This document shows, piece by piece, positions 9,423 to 19,988 of a DNA stretch of 64,000 nt. Numbering within the stretch: position 1 is the stretch's first letter; the number at the start of each line of letters is the position of its first letter. The DNA is from Parerythrobacter_A sp963761775 (GTDB lineage: Bacteria > Pseudomonadota > Alphaproteobacteria > Sphingomonadales > Sphingomonadaceae): NCBI GenBank assembly GCA_963761775.1, contig CAVXIF010000011.1:248001-312000 (forward strand), in the 5' to 3' direction. The notes under the pieces were generated by a model, which made no database searches, was not told the DNA's origin, and saw only the letters and a list, made by a program, of their open reading frames with translations. The position numbers and the translations under genes are program-made.

Positions 9423-9953
9423 ATGTTCCACCCGGGGAACCGTGTCGTGACGCTGGCCGACGATCGCTTTGCGCGGGCGGAGGATTGCCCACCGGTGGAT
9501 ATGCTGTCGGCGCTGTTCCAGGCACGGGGCTGGCCGTTCGAGGCGGTGTCGGGCGACGAGATATCGGGCAAGGTGCAGGGCAGCTGGGCGAATTATCAGC
9601 TGCGCGCGATCTGGCGGCCCGAAGACAATGTGCTGCAATTGCTGTGCCTGCCCGATGTGCGCGTGCCGGCAGACAAGAACGTGCCCGCGTTCGAGCTGCT
9701 TGCGCTGGTGAATGAACAGCTCTGGCTTGGCCATTTCGATATCTGGAGCAAGGGCGGCGTGCTGGTCTACCGCCACGGTGCGCTGCTGGGCGATGACGGG
9801 CTGCTCAGCCTCGATCAGGCGCAGGCGCTGGTCGAAAACGCCATCGAGGAATGCGACCGGTTCTACCCGGCTTTCCAGTTCGTTTTGTGGGGCGACAAGA
9901 GTGCCGCCGATGCGCTGACGAATGCGCTGGTCGATGCGCAGGGCGAGGCGTGA
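9423..9953 (+). CDS. YbjN-domain protein
   Basis: Cytoplasmic protein of the YbjN (DUF1790-like) family, thought to have a type III secretion-chaperone-like fold; no reaction is known. Recognisable segments are DMLSALFQARGWPFEAV, WANYQLRAIWRPEDNVLQLLCLPDVRVP, and LLALVNEQLWLGHFDIWSKGG. The ATG at 9423 gives 176 residues; a GTG at 9351 would add 24 residues that do not look conserved. It ends 7 nt before proC, and YbjN-like genes next to proC are familiar in sphingomonads, so co-transcription is likely. Confidence 0.8.
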   Translation: MFHPGNRVVTLADDRFARAEDCPPVDMLSALFQARGWPFEAVSGDEISGKVQGSWANYQLRAIWRPEDNVLQLLCLPDVRVPADKNVPAFELLALVNEQLWLGHFDIWSKGGVLVYRHGALLGDDGLLSLDQAQALVENAIEECDRFYPAFQFVLWGDKSAADALTNALVDAQGEA

Positions 9954-9960
9954 AACCGGT

Positions 9961-10774
9961 ATGACGCGCCTGTCCGCCCCGATGCTGATCGTCGGCTATG
10001 GCACGATGACCGGCGCGATGGTCGAAGGGTGGCTGGCCGCAGGGTACGACCCCGCCGACTTCACGGTGTATCACCCCACGCGCGCCGAAGCCGGGCATGG
10101 GCTGAAAGTTTACAATGGCTGGCCCGACGGCCCGTTCGGCACGATCCTGCTGGGCGTAAAGCCGCACCAGCTGGATACCGTGGCGGCGGATGTCGCGCGG
10201 GTTGCGGGTGGCTCTGCGACCATCCTGTCAGTACTTGCCGGTGTCGATCTGGCCAGTCTGCGCGGGCGGTTTCCCGATGCGGCGGGTGTTGTGCGCGTGA
10301 TGCCCAACCTCGCGGCGGCGATAAACGCCTCGCCGGTGGCGCTTGCGGCACAGGGACTGGCGGCGGACCGGCGCGAAAACGTGACTGTGTTGGCCGCATG
10401 CGCTCGGCACGGCGGAGTGGCTTAACGACGAGACGCAGTTCGATCTTGTTACCGCGTTGGCCGGTTCGGGACCGGGCTTCGTCTATCGCTTCATCGATGC
10501 GCTGGCGTCGGCGGCCGATACCCTCGGCCTGCCGCAGGATCAGGCGGAGCGGATGGCGGTGGCGATGGTGCAGGGCGCCGGCGCTCTGGCCGCGCAATCA
10601 GCAGATGCGCCGGGCGCGCTGGCGCAGCGTGTCGCCAGTCCGGGTGGAATGACGCAGCGGGGGCTGGACGTGCTGGATGCCGACGACGCGTTGCAACGCC
10701 TGCTGACCGATACCCTGCGCGCCACGCGCGATCGCGGCGCGGAATTGGGAACGCAGGCCCGCGAACAGGGTTAG
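9961..10774 (+). CDS. proC: Pyrroline-5-carboxylate reductase ProC, with a +1 frame break
   Basis: Last step of proline synthesis: NAD(P)H reduction of pyrroline-5-carboxylate. The N-terminal Rossmann fold (MLIVGYGTMTGAMVEGW, LLGVKPHQLD, VVRVMPNLAA) is in one frame. The C-terminal part (LGTAEWLNDETQFDLVTALAGSGPGFVY, VAMVQGAGAL, SPGGMTQRGL) is in the next. One extra base near 10399 separates them; correction gives 270 residues, the family size. ProB lies 3 kb downstream and shows the same kind of defect. Confidence 0.9.
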
Positions 10775-10840
10775 GATAGGGTAACGCGCGCGCACGGTTT
10801 TGCTTGAAAAACAGGCGCAGTGCCCCGATATTGGCAAACA

Positions 10841-10881
10841 TGACGGAGCCACGGGCTCCACCTTCGGAGGAAGACAAGACA
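10841..10881 (+). ncRNA. Candidate structured leader (ybhL-like) before the BAX-inhibitor-1 gene
   Basis: Two compact hairpins abut the start codon: GGAGCC-ACG-GGCTCC at 10845-10859 and CCT-TCGG-AGG at 10861-10870. The second puts the Shine-Dalgarno GGAGG inside a stem closed by a UUCG-type loop. A ybhL leader motif has been described upstream of this gene family in alphaproteobacteria; assignment here rests on position and shape and needs a covariance search. Confidence 0.5.
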
Positions 10882-11658
10882 ATGGCGAATTGGAATGAAC
10901 CGCGCCGTGGCGACCTGAGCGGCATCAATAGCGGCCCGTCCGGTATTGGCCGCACGCCGGCACTCGGCGGCAGCGTGGACGACGGCACCGTGATGGATGC
11001 GGGCCTGCGGCTGCATATGCTGTCGATTTACAACTACATGGCGCTCGGCGTCGCGCTTACCGGTCTGGTGGCCTACCTCACGGTTGCCACGGGCCTGGTT
11101 TACACGTTCGCGAATAGCGGGCTGATGTTCATCGTCGCGCTGTCGCCATTGGCGATCGTGTTCGCGATGAGCTTCGGTCGCAACAAGTTCAGCACCCCCA
11201 CGCTCCAGATGATGTTCTGGGGCTTTGCCGTGCTGATGGGTCTTTCGCTCTCCACAATTTTCCTCGTGTATACCCAGTCCTCCATTGCGCTGACATTCTT
11301 CGCGACCGCCGGTGCCTTTGCGGGTCTGAGCCTGTGGGGCTACACCACGAAGAAGGATATTTCAGGCTGGGGCAGTTTCCTGATCATGGGTGTGGTCGGG
11401 TTGATCATCGCGTCGCTGCTGAACGCATTCCTGATCGGGTCGCCCGGTCTTGAATTGGCGATTTCCGCGCTTGGTGTGCTGATTTTCGCGGGCCTCACTG
11501 CCTACGATACGCAGCGCCTGAAGAACGAATACCGCTTCGTGCGCGGCACCGAATATGCGGCCAAGGCCGTCATTCTGGGCGCGTTGAGCCTGTATCTCGA
11601 TTTCATCAATATGTTCTTGTTCCTGCTGCGCTTCCTTGGTGTCGCACGCAGCGAATAG
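10882..11658 (+). CDS. BAX inhibitor-1 / YbhL family membrane protein
   Basis: Integral inner-membrane protein of the Bax-inhibitor-1 (UPF0005, YccA/YbhL) family, a group linked to calcium leak and protein quality control. The 258 residues hold a soluble N-terminus (MANWNEPRRGDLSG) and about seven hydrophobic helices from residue 50 onward; the family core (LTAYDTQRLKNEY near the last helices, ALSLYLDFINMFLFLLRFLG at the end) is clear. The start has a good GGAGG site 11 nt upstream, itself within a hairpin. A strong terminator follows, so this is a single-gene unit. Confidence 0.93.
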   Translation: MANWNEPRRGDLSGINSGPSGIGRTPALGGSVDDGTVMDAGLRLHMLSIYNYMALGVALTGLVAYLTVATGLVYTFANSGLMFIVALSPLAIVFAMSFGRNKFSTPTLQMMFWGFAVLMGLSLSTIFLVYTQSSIALTFFATAGAFAGLSLWGYTTKKDISGWGSFLIMGVVGLIIASLLNAFLIGSPGLELAISALGVLIFAGLTAYDTQRLKNEYRFVRGTEYAAKAVILGALSLYLDFINMFLFLLRFLGVARSE

Positions 11659-11680
11659 GACCAACCGGCTGCCATTTGAG

Positions 11681-11716
11681 ATGCCCGGAAAGCCCAAGTG
11701 CTTTCCGGGCATTTTC
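11681..11716 (+). terminator. Rho-independent terminator of the BAX-inhibitor-1 gene
   Basis: A perfect 13-bp stem, ATGCCCGGAAAGC (11681-11693) with GCTTTCCGGGCAT (11700-11712), a 6-nt loop, and a TTTC tail. It starts 22 nt after the stop codon. Confidence 0.85.
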
Positions 11717-11819
11717 ATTGGCCTGTCCGCAGGTTAGGCATTTCGCTTCATCGCCGCGCAAGGCCCGTCTCGCTACGGTTGCCGCCATCGCCCGAACAAA
11801 GGAGGGGCATTCTTTTTTC

Positions 11820-12767
11820 ATGTCCGACACCACGCGCCCCGTTTTTCCCGTACGCCGGTCCATAAAGGCGCCGATCAAGGTTACTGTCATCGCCGTGGCG
11901 ACCGCGATCACGGCGGCGTGCGCGCCAAAGGTTGTTCCGGTACCGCCGCCGCCCCCTCCGCCACCGCCTCCGGTAGTCATTCCTGCGCGTCCGGTTCCGC
12001 CGGGCAACGCGGCATTGGGCATGTATATTCCCCCGCGCGACCAGTTCGGCATTCGCCGCACGGTGAATTACGGCCTGACCGAGGCGCAAACGCTGTGGAA
12101 CCTGCGCAGTGCGCTCAACGTGGCAGCGCTGAATTGCGAGACGACGCGCTATCCGGGCATCCTGCCCGCCTATAGCGAGCTGCTGAGCGAGAACCGCACG
12201 ACGCTGCGCCGCACCAATAACGAGCTGACCCGCGAATACCGCGATCGCTACGGCGCGGAGTGGCGCAGCGCGATGGATGGCTACATGACGCAGGTGTACA
12301 ACTATTATGCCCTGCCGCCTGCGCAGACGCAATTCTGCGATACCGCCGCGCAGGTCGCGCAGGACTCGACCGTAGTGGAAAGCGGTGACCTGCGCACCTT
12401 CGCCGCTGCCAACCTGCCGCGTATCGAGGGCGTGTTCGACAACTTCTACACCGCATACGAGCAGTACCAGATCGATGTCGCGCAATGGGATGCGCAATAT
12501 GGCGCGCCTGCGCCCATCGTGACCGATTTTGCGCCTGGCACCGGTCCCGCACCATCGGGCTTGGTCAGCACGCCGGAATCCGAGCTTTACCGTATCGAGG
12601 TCGATCCTTCATCCGCCGGGGCAGTGCCGGTGGAGGCTGCCGGTCCACAGATAACCGGAGAGCCGGTGTTCGTGGCGGGGCAGGCTGGTGATCCGGTACC
12701 TGGGCCGGAACCAGAGCCGGAACCGCAGGCCGACACCCTGTTCGAGCTTTCACCCGAAGGCGAGTAA
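11820..12767 (+). CDS. Proline-rich lipoprotein of unknown function
   Basis: The 315-residue product has a basic start, a hydrophobic stretch and a lipobox-like AITAAC at about residue 34, so it is probably lipid-anchored. A run of about ten prolines follows, then a helical domain (YGLTEAQTLWNLRSALNVAALNCE, LLSENRTTLRRTNNELTREYRDR) with a few cysteines and a Pro/Glu-rich C-terminus. I do not recognise a family. The ATG at 11820 has GGAGG 14 nt upstream; the earlier in-frame start at 11676 would lie within the terminator. Three 14-bp tandem repeats separate it from obgE. Confidence 0.75.
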   Translation: MSDTTRPVFPVRRSIKAPIKVTVIAVATAITAACAPKVVPVPPPPPPPPPPVVIPARPVPPGNAALGMYIPPRDQFGIRRTVNYGLTEAQTLWNLRSALNVAALNCETTRYPGILPAYSELLSENRTTLRRTNNELTREYRDRYGAEWRSAMDGYMTQVYNYYALPPAQTQFCDTAAQVAQDSTVVESGDLRTFAAANLPRIEGVFDNFYTAYEQYQIDVAQWDAQYGAPAPIVTDFAPGTGPAPSGLVSTPESELYRIEVDPSSAGAVPVEAAGPQITGEPVFVAGQAGDPVPGPEPEPEPQADTLFELSPEGE

Positions 12768-12781
12768 CCGCACGCCACGCA

Positions 12782-12823
12782 ACACGCCGGACAAGACACG
12801 CCGGACAAGACACGCCAGACAAG
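12782..12823. repeat. Three tandem 14-bp repeats upstream of obgE
   Basis: Unit ACACGCCGGACAAG at 12782-12795 and 12796-12809, with a third copy at 12810-12823 differing by one base (CCAGAC). It lies 34 nt before the obgE start and may sit in its 5' leader. Confidence 0.9.
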
Positions 12824-12856
12824 ACAGGGACACCGCTTTGGCCTAATAGCTGCGCC

Positions 12857-13912
12857 ATGCATTTTCTCGACCAGGCCAAGATCTATCTCAAGTCCGGCGG
12901 CGGTGGCCCCGGTGCCGTCAGCTTCCGGCGCGAGGCGTATGTCGAATATGGCGGCCCCGATGGCGGCAATGGCGGCGATGGCGGCGATATCGTGTTCGAG
13001 GCGGTGCAGGGCCTCAATACGCTGATAGACTTCCGCTACGCACAACATTTCAAGGCACCGCGTGGCACGCATGGCATGGGCAAGGACCGCACCGGCGCGG
13101 GCGCGCGCGATCTCGTCATCAAGGTGCCGGTCGGCACGCAGGTGCTGTCCGAGGACAAGGAAGAGGTGTTGCTCGATTTCACCGAAGTCGGCCAGCGCGT
13201 CGTTTTCCTCGAAGGCGGCATGGGCGGGCGCGGCAATGCAAGTTACAAGACGAGCACCAACCGCGCTCCGCGACAACACCAGCCGGGCGAGCCGGGCAGC
13301 GAAGCGTGGGTCTGGCTCCGCCTGAAACTGCTGGCCGATGTCGGCATGCTGGGCCTGCCCAATGCGGGCAAGAGCACCTTCATAAATGCCGTATCGAACG
13401 CGCGCGCAAAGGTGGGGCATTATGCCTTTACCACACTGGTGCCGAAGCTGGGCGTGGTAAGCCACAAGGGCCGCGAGTTCGTGCTGGCCGACATACCGGG
13501 CCTGATTGCGGGCGCGGCGGAAGGGGCGGGTATCGGCGACCGGTTCCTGGGCCATATCGAACGGTGCCGCGTGCTGATCCACCTGGTCGATATCTCCGGC
13601 GACGACCCGGCAGCGGCGATGGTGACAGTGAATGAGGAACTGGCGGCGCACGGGGCGGGACTGGCGGACAAGCCGCAGCTGATCGTGCTGAACAAATGCG
13701 ACCTCGCCGATGCCGAGTTGGTCGAAGGATTTGCGCAGGAGCTGCACGATGCGGGCGCGGGCGAGGTGTTCGCCATTTCGGGCGCGACCGGGCGGGGCAT
13801 TCCGGCGCTGATGGATGCGGTGCTGGCGCATTTGCCCGATGCCACCTCCACCGAAACACAAGGCTCCGAAATCGAGAATATCGCGGACGAGGCGGAATGG
13901 TCGCCGATCTGA
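12857..13912 (+). CDS. obgE: GTPase Obg/CgtA
   Basis: Essential ribosome-associated GTPase. The glycine-rich Obg domain spans about residues 1-158 (MHFLDQAKIYLKSGGGGPG, GGPDGGNGGDGGDI, EGGMGGRGN). The G domain follows with P-loop GLPNAGKST near 167-175, switch II DIPGLIAGA and NKCD. At 351 residues it matches alphaproteobacterial forms. The stop is 4 nt before proB, so the two are probably co-transcribed, an arrangement common in bacteria. Confidence 0.97.
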   Translation: MHFLDQAKIYLKSGGGGPGAVSFRREAYVEYGGPDGGNGGDGGDIVFEAVQGLNTLIDFRYAQHFKAPRGTHGMGKDRTGAGARDLVIKVPVGTQVLSEDKEEVLLDFTEVGQRVVFLEGGMGGRGNASYKTSTNRAPRQHQPGEPGSEAWVWLRLKLLADVGMLGLPNAGKSTFINAVSNARAKVGHYAFTTLVPKLGVVSHKGREFVLADIPGLIAGAAEGAGIGDRFLGHIERCRVLIHLVDISGDDPAAAMVTVNEELAAHGAGLADKPQLIVLNKCDLADAELVEGFAQELHDAGAGEVFAISGATGRGIPALMDAVLAHLPDATSTETQGSEIENIADEAEWSPI

Positions 13913-13916
13913 CGCG

Positions 13917-15040
13917 ATGATGCAGCTGGCGGATATTCTTGCCGCACGGCGGATCGTGGTGAAGGTCGGTTCCTCGCTGCTGGTGCGCGACGGCGCGCCG
14001 CGCAACAGCTGGATGCAGGCGCTGGCACGCGAACTGGCGCAGTTGCGGGCCGGGGGGTGCGAAGTGATCGTGGTGTCGTCCGGCGCGATTGCGCTGGGCG
14101 CAGCGCGGCTCGGCCTTGATGCTGGCGGACGCGCGACGCTGACCGATGCACAGGCGGCGGCTTCGGTCGGGCAGATCGAACTGGCGCGATTGTGGTCGGA
14201 GGCGATTGCGGATGCAGAGCGGGATACGACCGTGGCGCAGATTCTGCTGACATTGGGCGATCTGGAAGACCGCGCGCGCTATCTCAACGCCGCCGCGACC
14301 TTGCGCCGCCTGCTGGCGCTCGGCGCGATACCGGTGGTCAACGAGAACGACAGCGTGGCGACCGAGGAAATCCGGTTCGGCGACAATGACCGGCTGGCCG
14401 CGCGCGTCGCGCAGGCGGCGGGCGCGGACGCGGTGCTGCTGCTGTCCGATGTCGCGGGCCTGTATGACCGCGACCCCAGCCGACCCCGATGCAAGGCTGG
14501 TGCCGCAGGTGGACGGCATCGACGCCGCGACGCTGGCGATGGCCGGGGCAGGCTCGTCGTCCGGCATGGGCAGCGGCGGAATGGCGTCCAAGCTGGAGGC
14601 GGCGCGCATCGCGGAACGGGCGGGGATCGCACTGGCCATCATCGACGGGCGCGACGACGCACCGATTGCCGCCGCGCGCGATAGCGGCACGGGCACGGTG
14701 TTCACGCCGCAACGTGCCGATGGCGCGCGCAAGGCGTGGCTTGGCGGACGGCTCGCGCCTGCTGGCACGCTGCGGATCGACGCAGGCTGCGCGGCAGCCT
14801 TGGGCGAGGGGGCGAGTGTGCTGGCGGCAGGACTGGTCGGTGTATCGGGCAGCTTCCTGCGTGGCGATCTCGTCACGATATGCGACCTTGCAGGGCGCGA
14901 AGCTGGCGCAGGGGCTGTGCGAATACGATGCCATGGAATGCCGCGCGATAGCAGGTCGGCGCGAGACCGATCAGGCGGAGGCGCTGGGTTACGCGCCGCG
15001 CACGGCGGTGGTGCATCGCGACCAGCTGGTGATGCTGTGA
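13917..15040 (+). CDS. proB: Glutamate 5-kinase ProB, with two +1 frame breaks
   Basis: First step of proline synthesis. The amino-acid kinase domain (RRIVVKVGSSLLV, VIVVSSGAIALG, IPVVNENDSVATEEIRFGDND, VLLLSDVAGLYDRDP) starts at the ATG at 13917. It then continues in the next frame (DARLVPQVDGIDAATLAMAG, GSGGMASKLEAARIAERAG) and in the third frame for the PUA domain (KLAQGLCEYDAMECRAIAG). Extra bases near 14478 and 14887 account for the two shifts. Removing both gives about 373 residues with no stops, the usual kinase plus PUA layout. Uncorrected, part of the frame runs into the next gene and mimics a fusion. Confidence 0.9.
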
Positions 15041-15954
15041 CTCGCTCCGGATTGCGATTACCGGCGCGACCGGTTTCGTCGGGCAGATGGTTTGCGACGT
15101 CGCGGCGGAGCGCGGCATGGCGCTGCGGGCCTTGGCGCGGTCGGTTCCGACCGACCGAGGAGCGGTGGACTGGGTGCAGGGGAGCCTTGCCGACAGGGCT
15201 CGCTCGCGGCAGCCTTGTGGAGGGGACCGGTGCGGTCGTCCATATCGCCGGACTGACCAACACGCCCGACCCTGCGCATTTCACTGCGGCCAATGTCGAT
15301 GGCACGGCCAACGTCTTGGAGGCATGCGCGAAAAACGGCGTGCGGCGGCTGGTCTTCGTGTCCTCGCTCGCCGCGCGACAAACCGGAGCTGTCCGCCTAT
15401 GGCGCGTCCAAGGCGCGCGGCGGAAGCGCTGGTGCGCGAGAGCGGGCTGGACTGGACCATCGTCCGCCCGCCCGCCGTCTATGGCCCGCGCGACCGCGAT
15501 ATGCTGGACCTGTTTCGCAGCGCGCGCTGGGGCGTGCTGCCGATGCCGCCGCGCGGCGCGACGTCGATCATCCATGTCCGCGATCTGGCGACGCTGCTGC
15601 TCGATATTGTCGATGCAAAAGCAACGCGGCACCGGATGTACGAACCCGACGACGGACGCGAGGGTGGGTGGTCGCATACCGAGCTGGCCCATGCCATCGG
15701 TCGACGCAGTCGGTCGGCGGGTGTTCGCGCCTAACCTGCCGCGCGGCGTGCTATCGGCAGCGGCGCGGATCGACGGACTGGTGCGGGGGGACAAGGCCAA
15801 GCTGACGCCGGATCGCGTCGGCTATATGTCCCACCCGAACTGGGTCGCGCGCAGTGACCGAAGCGTGCCGCAAGCGGTTTGGTCACCAGCAATCGCCGGG
15901 CCCGACGGGTTGGCGCAGACGGCGGACTGGTATCGTGAAGCGGGCTGGCTGTAG
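15037..15954 (+). pseudogene. NAD-dependent epimerase/dehydratase-like gene with about five frame breaks
   Basis: Extended short-chain dehydrogenase, possibly acting on a nucleotide sugar or ubiquinone-linked substrate. Readable pieces in order are RIAITGATGFVGQMV (NAD loop), VHIAGLTNTPDPAHFTAANVDGT, RRLVFVSSLAAR, ELSAYGASKAR (active-site Tyr and Lys), AEALVRESGLDWTIVRPPAVYGP and RRVFAPNLPRGVL. They lie in all three frames. Breaks fall near 15046 (one base missing), 15198, 15379, 15419 and 15702 (one extra each). Correcting all gives about 304 residues without stops. The GTG at 15037 overlaps the proB stop. Either dense consensus errors or genuine decay; error is favoured because the protein is otherwise intact. 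Confidence 0.7.
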
Positions 15955-15957
15955 GCG

Positions 15958-16727
15958 TTAGAAATACGGCTGATCGGCGCGGTCCTCGCCTGGTTCGTGG
16001 ATGCCGCATTCGGTCTTGTCCCAACCCTTCCAGCGGCCCGAGCGCGGGTCTTCGCCGGGCGCGACCTTGTTGGTGCAGGGGGAGCAGCCGATGGACGGAT
16101 AGCCGCGCGCCACCAGCGGATGGCGCGGCAGGTCGTGCTGCGCGAAATAGGCTGCGATCCGGTCCGCGTCCCAATCGATCAGCGGATTGATTTTCAAACG
16201 CCCCTGCTCGTCCGCTGTGTCGATCTCGAACCGGGGCAAGGTGGCGCGGGTCGCGTTCTGGAACGCCTTGCGGCCCGTCAGCGTGGCGTCGTAGCCCGCC
16301 AGCGCCTGCGTCAGCGGCGCGACCTTGCGTATCTCGCAGCAGCCATCGGGATCGTAGGACCAGCGCAGCCCGCTTTCGTCCTTCGCCGCCAGCGTCGCCG
16401 CATCGGGCGCAAGGTTTTGCAAACCCGTCAGGCCAAGTCGCGCACCAGCGCGTCGCGATAGGCCAGCGTTTCGGGGAAATGCTTGCCGGTTTCCAGGAAC
16501 AGCACCGGCAGGTCTGGTGCGACTTGCGATATAAGGTGAAGCAGAACAGCGCTTTCCGCGCCGAAGCTGGAAACCGTGGCAAGATCGCCGACGAGCCCGT
16601 CCTCGATCAGGTTGCGCAGCATTTCGAGCGTATCCTGCCCGCGAAACATACGGTTCAGGCGTATGGCGTCGTCGTCCGTAAAACGGGGGCCGGTGTCGAT
16701 GCGATCTATCGCGCGCATCTCATTCAT
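15958..16727 (-). CDS. cysH: Phosphoadenylyl/adenylyl-sulfate reductase, with a -1 frame break
   Basis: Thioredoxin-dependent reduction of activated sulfate to sulfite. The N-terminal part holds the P-loop-like SSFGAESAVLLHL and LETGKHFPETLAYRD. The C-terminal part holds DGCCEIRK, IGCSPCT and the catalytic KTECGIH. The CC and CxxC pairs bind a [4Fe-4S] cluster and point to an adenylyl-sulfate (APS) reductase type. The halves are in different frames: one base appears missing in the GGCC at 16431-16434, where a codon for Gly (LGLTGLQ) is expected. Restoration gives 256 residues. Last gene of the sulfate operon; it overlaps DUF934 by 8 nt. Confidence 0.9.
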
Positions 16728-17179
16728 GACGCAGCTCGGCGATGGTTTTCGGACGGTCGGCCGCCGTTTGATAGTGTTCGGGCCAGCGGTTCAGCGCGGC
16801 GTCCACATCGCTCTCGTCCAGCAGCGCGTCGGGCGCAAAGGCATCGAAGCCGCAACGCCGCAGATAGGCAATCTGGTCCACCAGAACATCGCCGCATGCG
16901 CGCAATTCGCCCTCGTATCCGGCTTCGCGCAGGATACGGGCGGAGGAATAGCCGCGTCCGTCGCCGAAGGCCGGGAACGAGATTTCGACCAGGCCGATGC
17001 GGTCGAGATGCGGCAACAGGTCGCGCGCATCGTCGCCCGGCTCGATCCGCACCGCGACGGCGTTACCCTGCCCGATAAACGCATCGACGGTCAGCGCGGG
17101 GTCTGCCACCGGCTCATCCATACGGAACCGCAGCAAGGCACCTGCTTCGGGGCCGCGCCCTTCGGCGGGGGGTGTCTGT

Positions 17180-17187
<8 letters not shown>
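16720..17187 (-). CDS. DUF934 protein linked to sulfite reductase
   Basis: 155-residue cytoplasmic protein of the DUF934 family, which is almost always found beside sulfite reductase in proteobacteria. The conserved block VEISFPAFGDGRGYSSARILRE is clear, as is ACGDVLVDQIAYLRRCGFDAF. Its biochemical role is not established. It overlaps cysI upstream and cysH downstream by 8 nt each (ATG..TGA), implying translational coupling. Confidence 0.9.
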
Positions 17188-18807
<1,620 letters not shown>

Positions 18808-18808
<1 letters not shown>

Positions 18809-19107
18809 CAGATCACCTCGCGGACCGCAGCGGGGTCGTCGGGCTTGAGGGTAAGGTCGGGGCGGACCGTCGGGCCGAGGCTGCGGATGCGGTCCTTCAC
18901 ATGGGCGGGGCGGGGCGTGCCATTGGCATCGAGCGCGGCGGCGATGATGTAGGGCACATTGACGCGACGCGCGGCTTCCTCGCGCGCCATGATTGCTTCG
19001 CCGTCCTCGCCCACATCGGCGGAAGCGGCGACATCGGTGCCCCAGCCCTTGCCGTCCCACCAGACGACCGCGCCGGTTTTCAGATCATTTCCGGTCAGGA
19101 TGTTCAT
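18808..19107 (-). CDS. DUF2849 protein
   Basis: A 99-residue protein with the DUF2849 pattern: TGNDLKTGAVVWWDGKGW, then AREEAARRVNVPYIIAA and a DxNGTPRPAHVKDRIRSLGPTVR tail. The family is found inside alphaproteobacterial sulfite reductase operons; its function is unknown. It overlaps cobA upstream and cysI downstream through ATGA junctions. Confidence 0.88.
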
Positions 19108-19896
19108 GGTGTCGTCTCAAGCACAGTTTGCACCAGCGCCGCTTCGCTGCGCGCCGTTACGTCGCCCACCACAATTAGCGCAGGACTGACGACCTGTTCG
19201 TCGGTAACCAGATCGGGCAAACCAGCCAGCATTCCGCGCAGCACCCGCATGGCAGGGCGCGCGGCGTTTTCGACCACGGCCAGCGGCGTTTCCGGGGCCA
19301 AGACCGTCCGCCATCAGCTTTTCGGCAATCTGCGGCGCGGTCTTCACACCCATATAGATCACGAGCGTACGGCCCTTTCCGGCAAGGCCTGCCCAATTCT
19401 GGTCCGCCAGCCCCCCTTCGACGCCGCCTGCGGCGTTGCTCAGGACAGGCTTGCATTGGCCCGCGACGAAACTGACGATACTGGCATCCTCCCGGTGGGT
19501 GAGTGCAATGCCCGCCGCCGCCGCCGCACCGTTGGCGGCGCTGATACCGGGCACGACCTGCACCGGCACACCGGCCGCGGCGCAGGCTTCCATCTCCTCG
19601 CCACCCCGCCCGAAGACGAAGGGGTCGCCGCCCTTCAGCCGCACCACATCGCGTCCGGCCAGCGCCTCGCGCACCAGCAGGGCGTTGATCTCGTCCTGCG
19701 GTAGCGTGTGCCGCGCCCGCTGCTTCGCCACCGATACCAGCTGTGCCTGCGGAGAGGCGAGCGCAAGGATGGCGGCATCGACCAACCCGTCATGCACGAT
19801 AAGCCGCGCGTTTTCGATCAGGCGCGCCGCGCGCAGCGTCAGCAAATCGGGATCGCCCGGACCCGCGCCGACAAGATGGACTGTTCCTGTTGTCAT
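19104..19896 (-). CDS. cobA: Uroporphyrinogen-III C-methyltransferase (siroheme), with a +1 frame break
   Basis: SAM-dependent double methylation of uroporphyrinogen III to precorrin-2, feeding siroheme to the adjacent sulfite reductase. Motifs: VHLVGAGPGDPDLLTLRA, LVSVAKQ, VRLKGGDPFVFGRGGEE, VPVQVVPGISAANGAAA, LVIYMGVK. After MADGLGP the frame moves; the C-terminus (ETPLAVVENAARPAMRVLRG) is in another frame because of an extra base near 19293-19296. Correction gives 263 residues. It leads the minus-strand operon cobA-DUF2849-cysI-DUF934-cysH. The dehydrogenase that completes siroheme is at 38.2-39.0 kb. Confidence 0.9.
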
Positions 19897-19988
19897 GCGG
19901 GCGAGATGGCGCGGGAACGGGAAACAGGCCAGCGAGAATGGGTGTTGGCGCGCCAAGTTAATGTATCGGCGCGCGGTGTAACCGGTCG

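Noticed and set aside
12782..12823. Possible CRISPR because of regular repeats
   Set aside because: The 14-bp units are directly abutting with no spacers, and no cas genes are present.
13428..15800. A 790-codon open frame on the minus strand
   Set aside because: It is antisense to obgE, proB and the epimerase, Arg/Ala/Pro-rich without domains, and typical of shadow frames in GC-rich DNA.
14386..15954. A 522-codon frame that looks like a ProB-epimerase fusion
   Set aside because: It contains pieces of both genes separated by out-of-frame stretches, caused by several one-base shifts. The PUA domain of ProB and parts of the epimerase lie in other frames.
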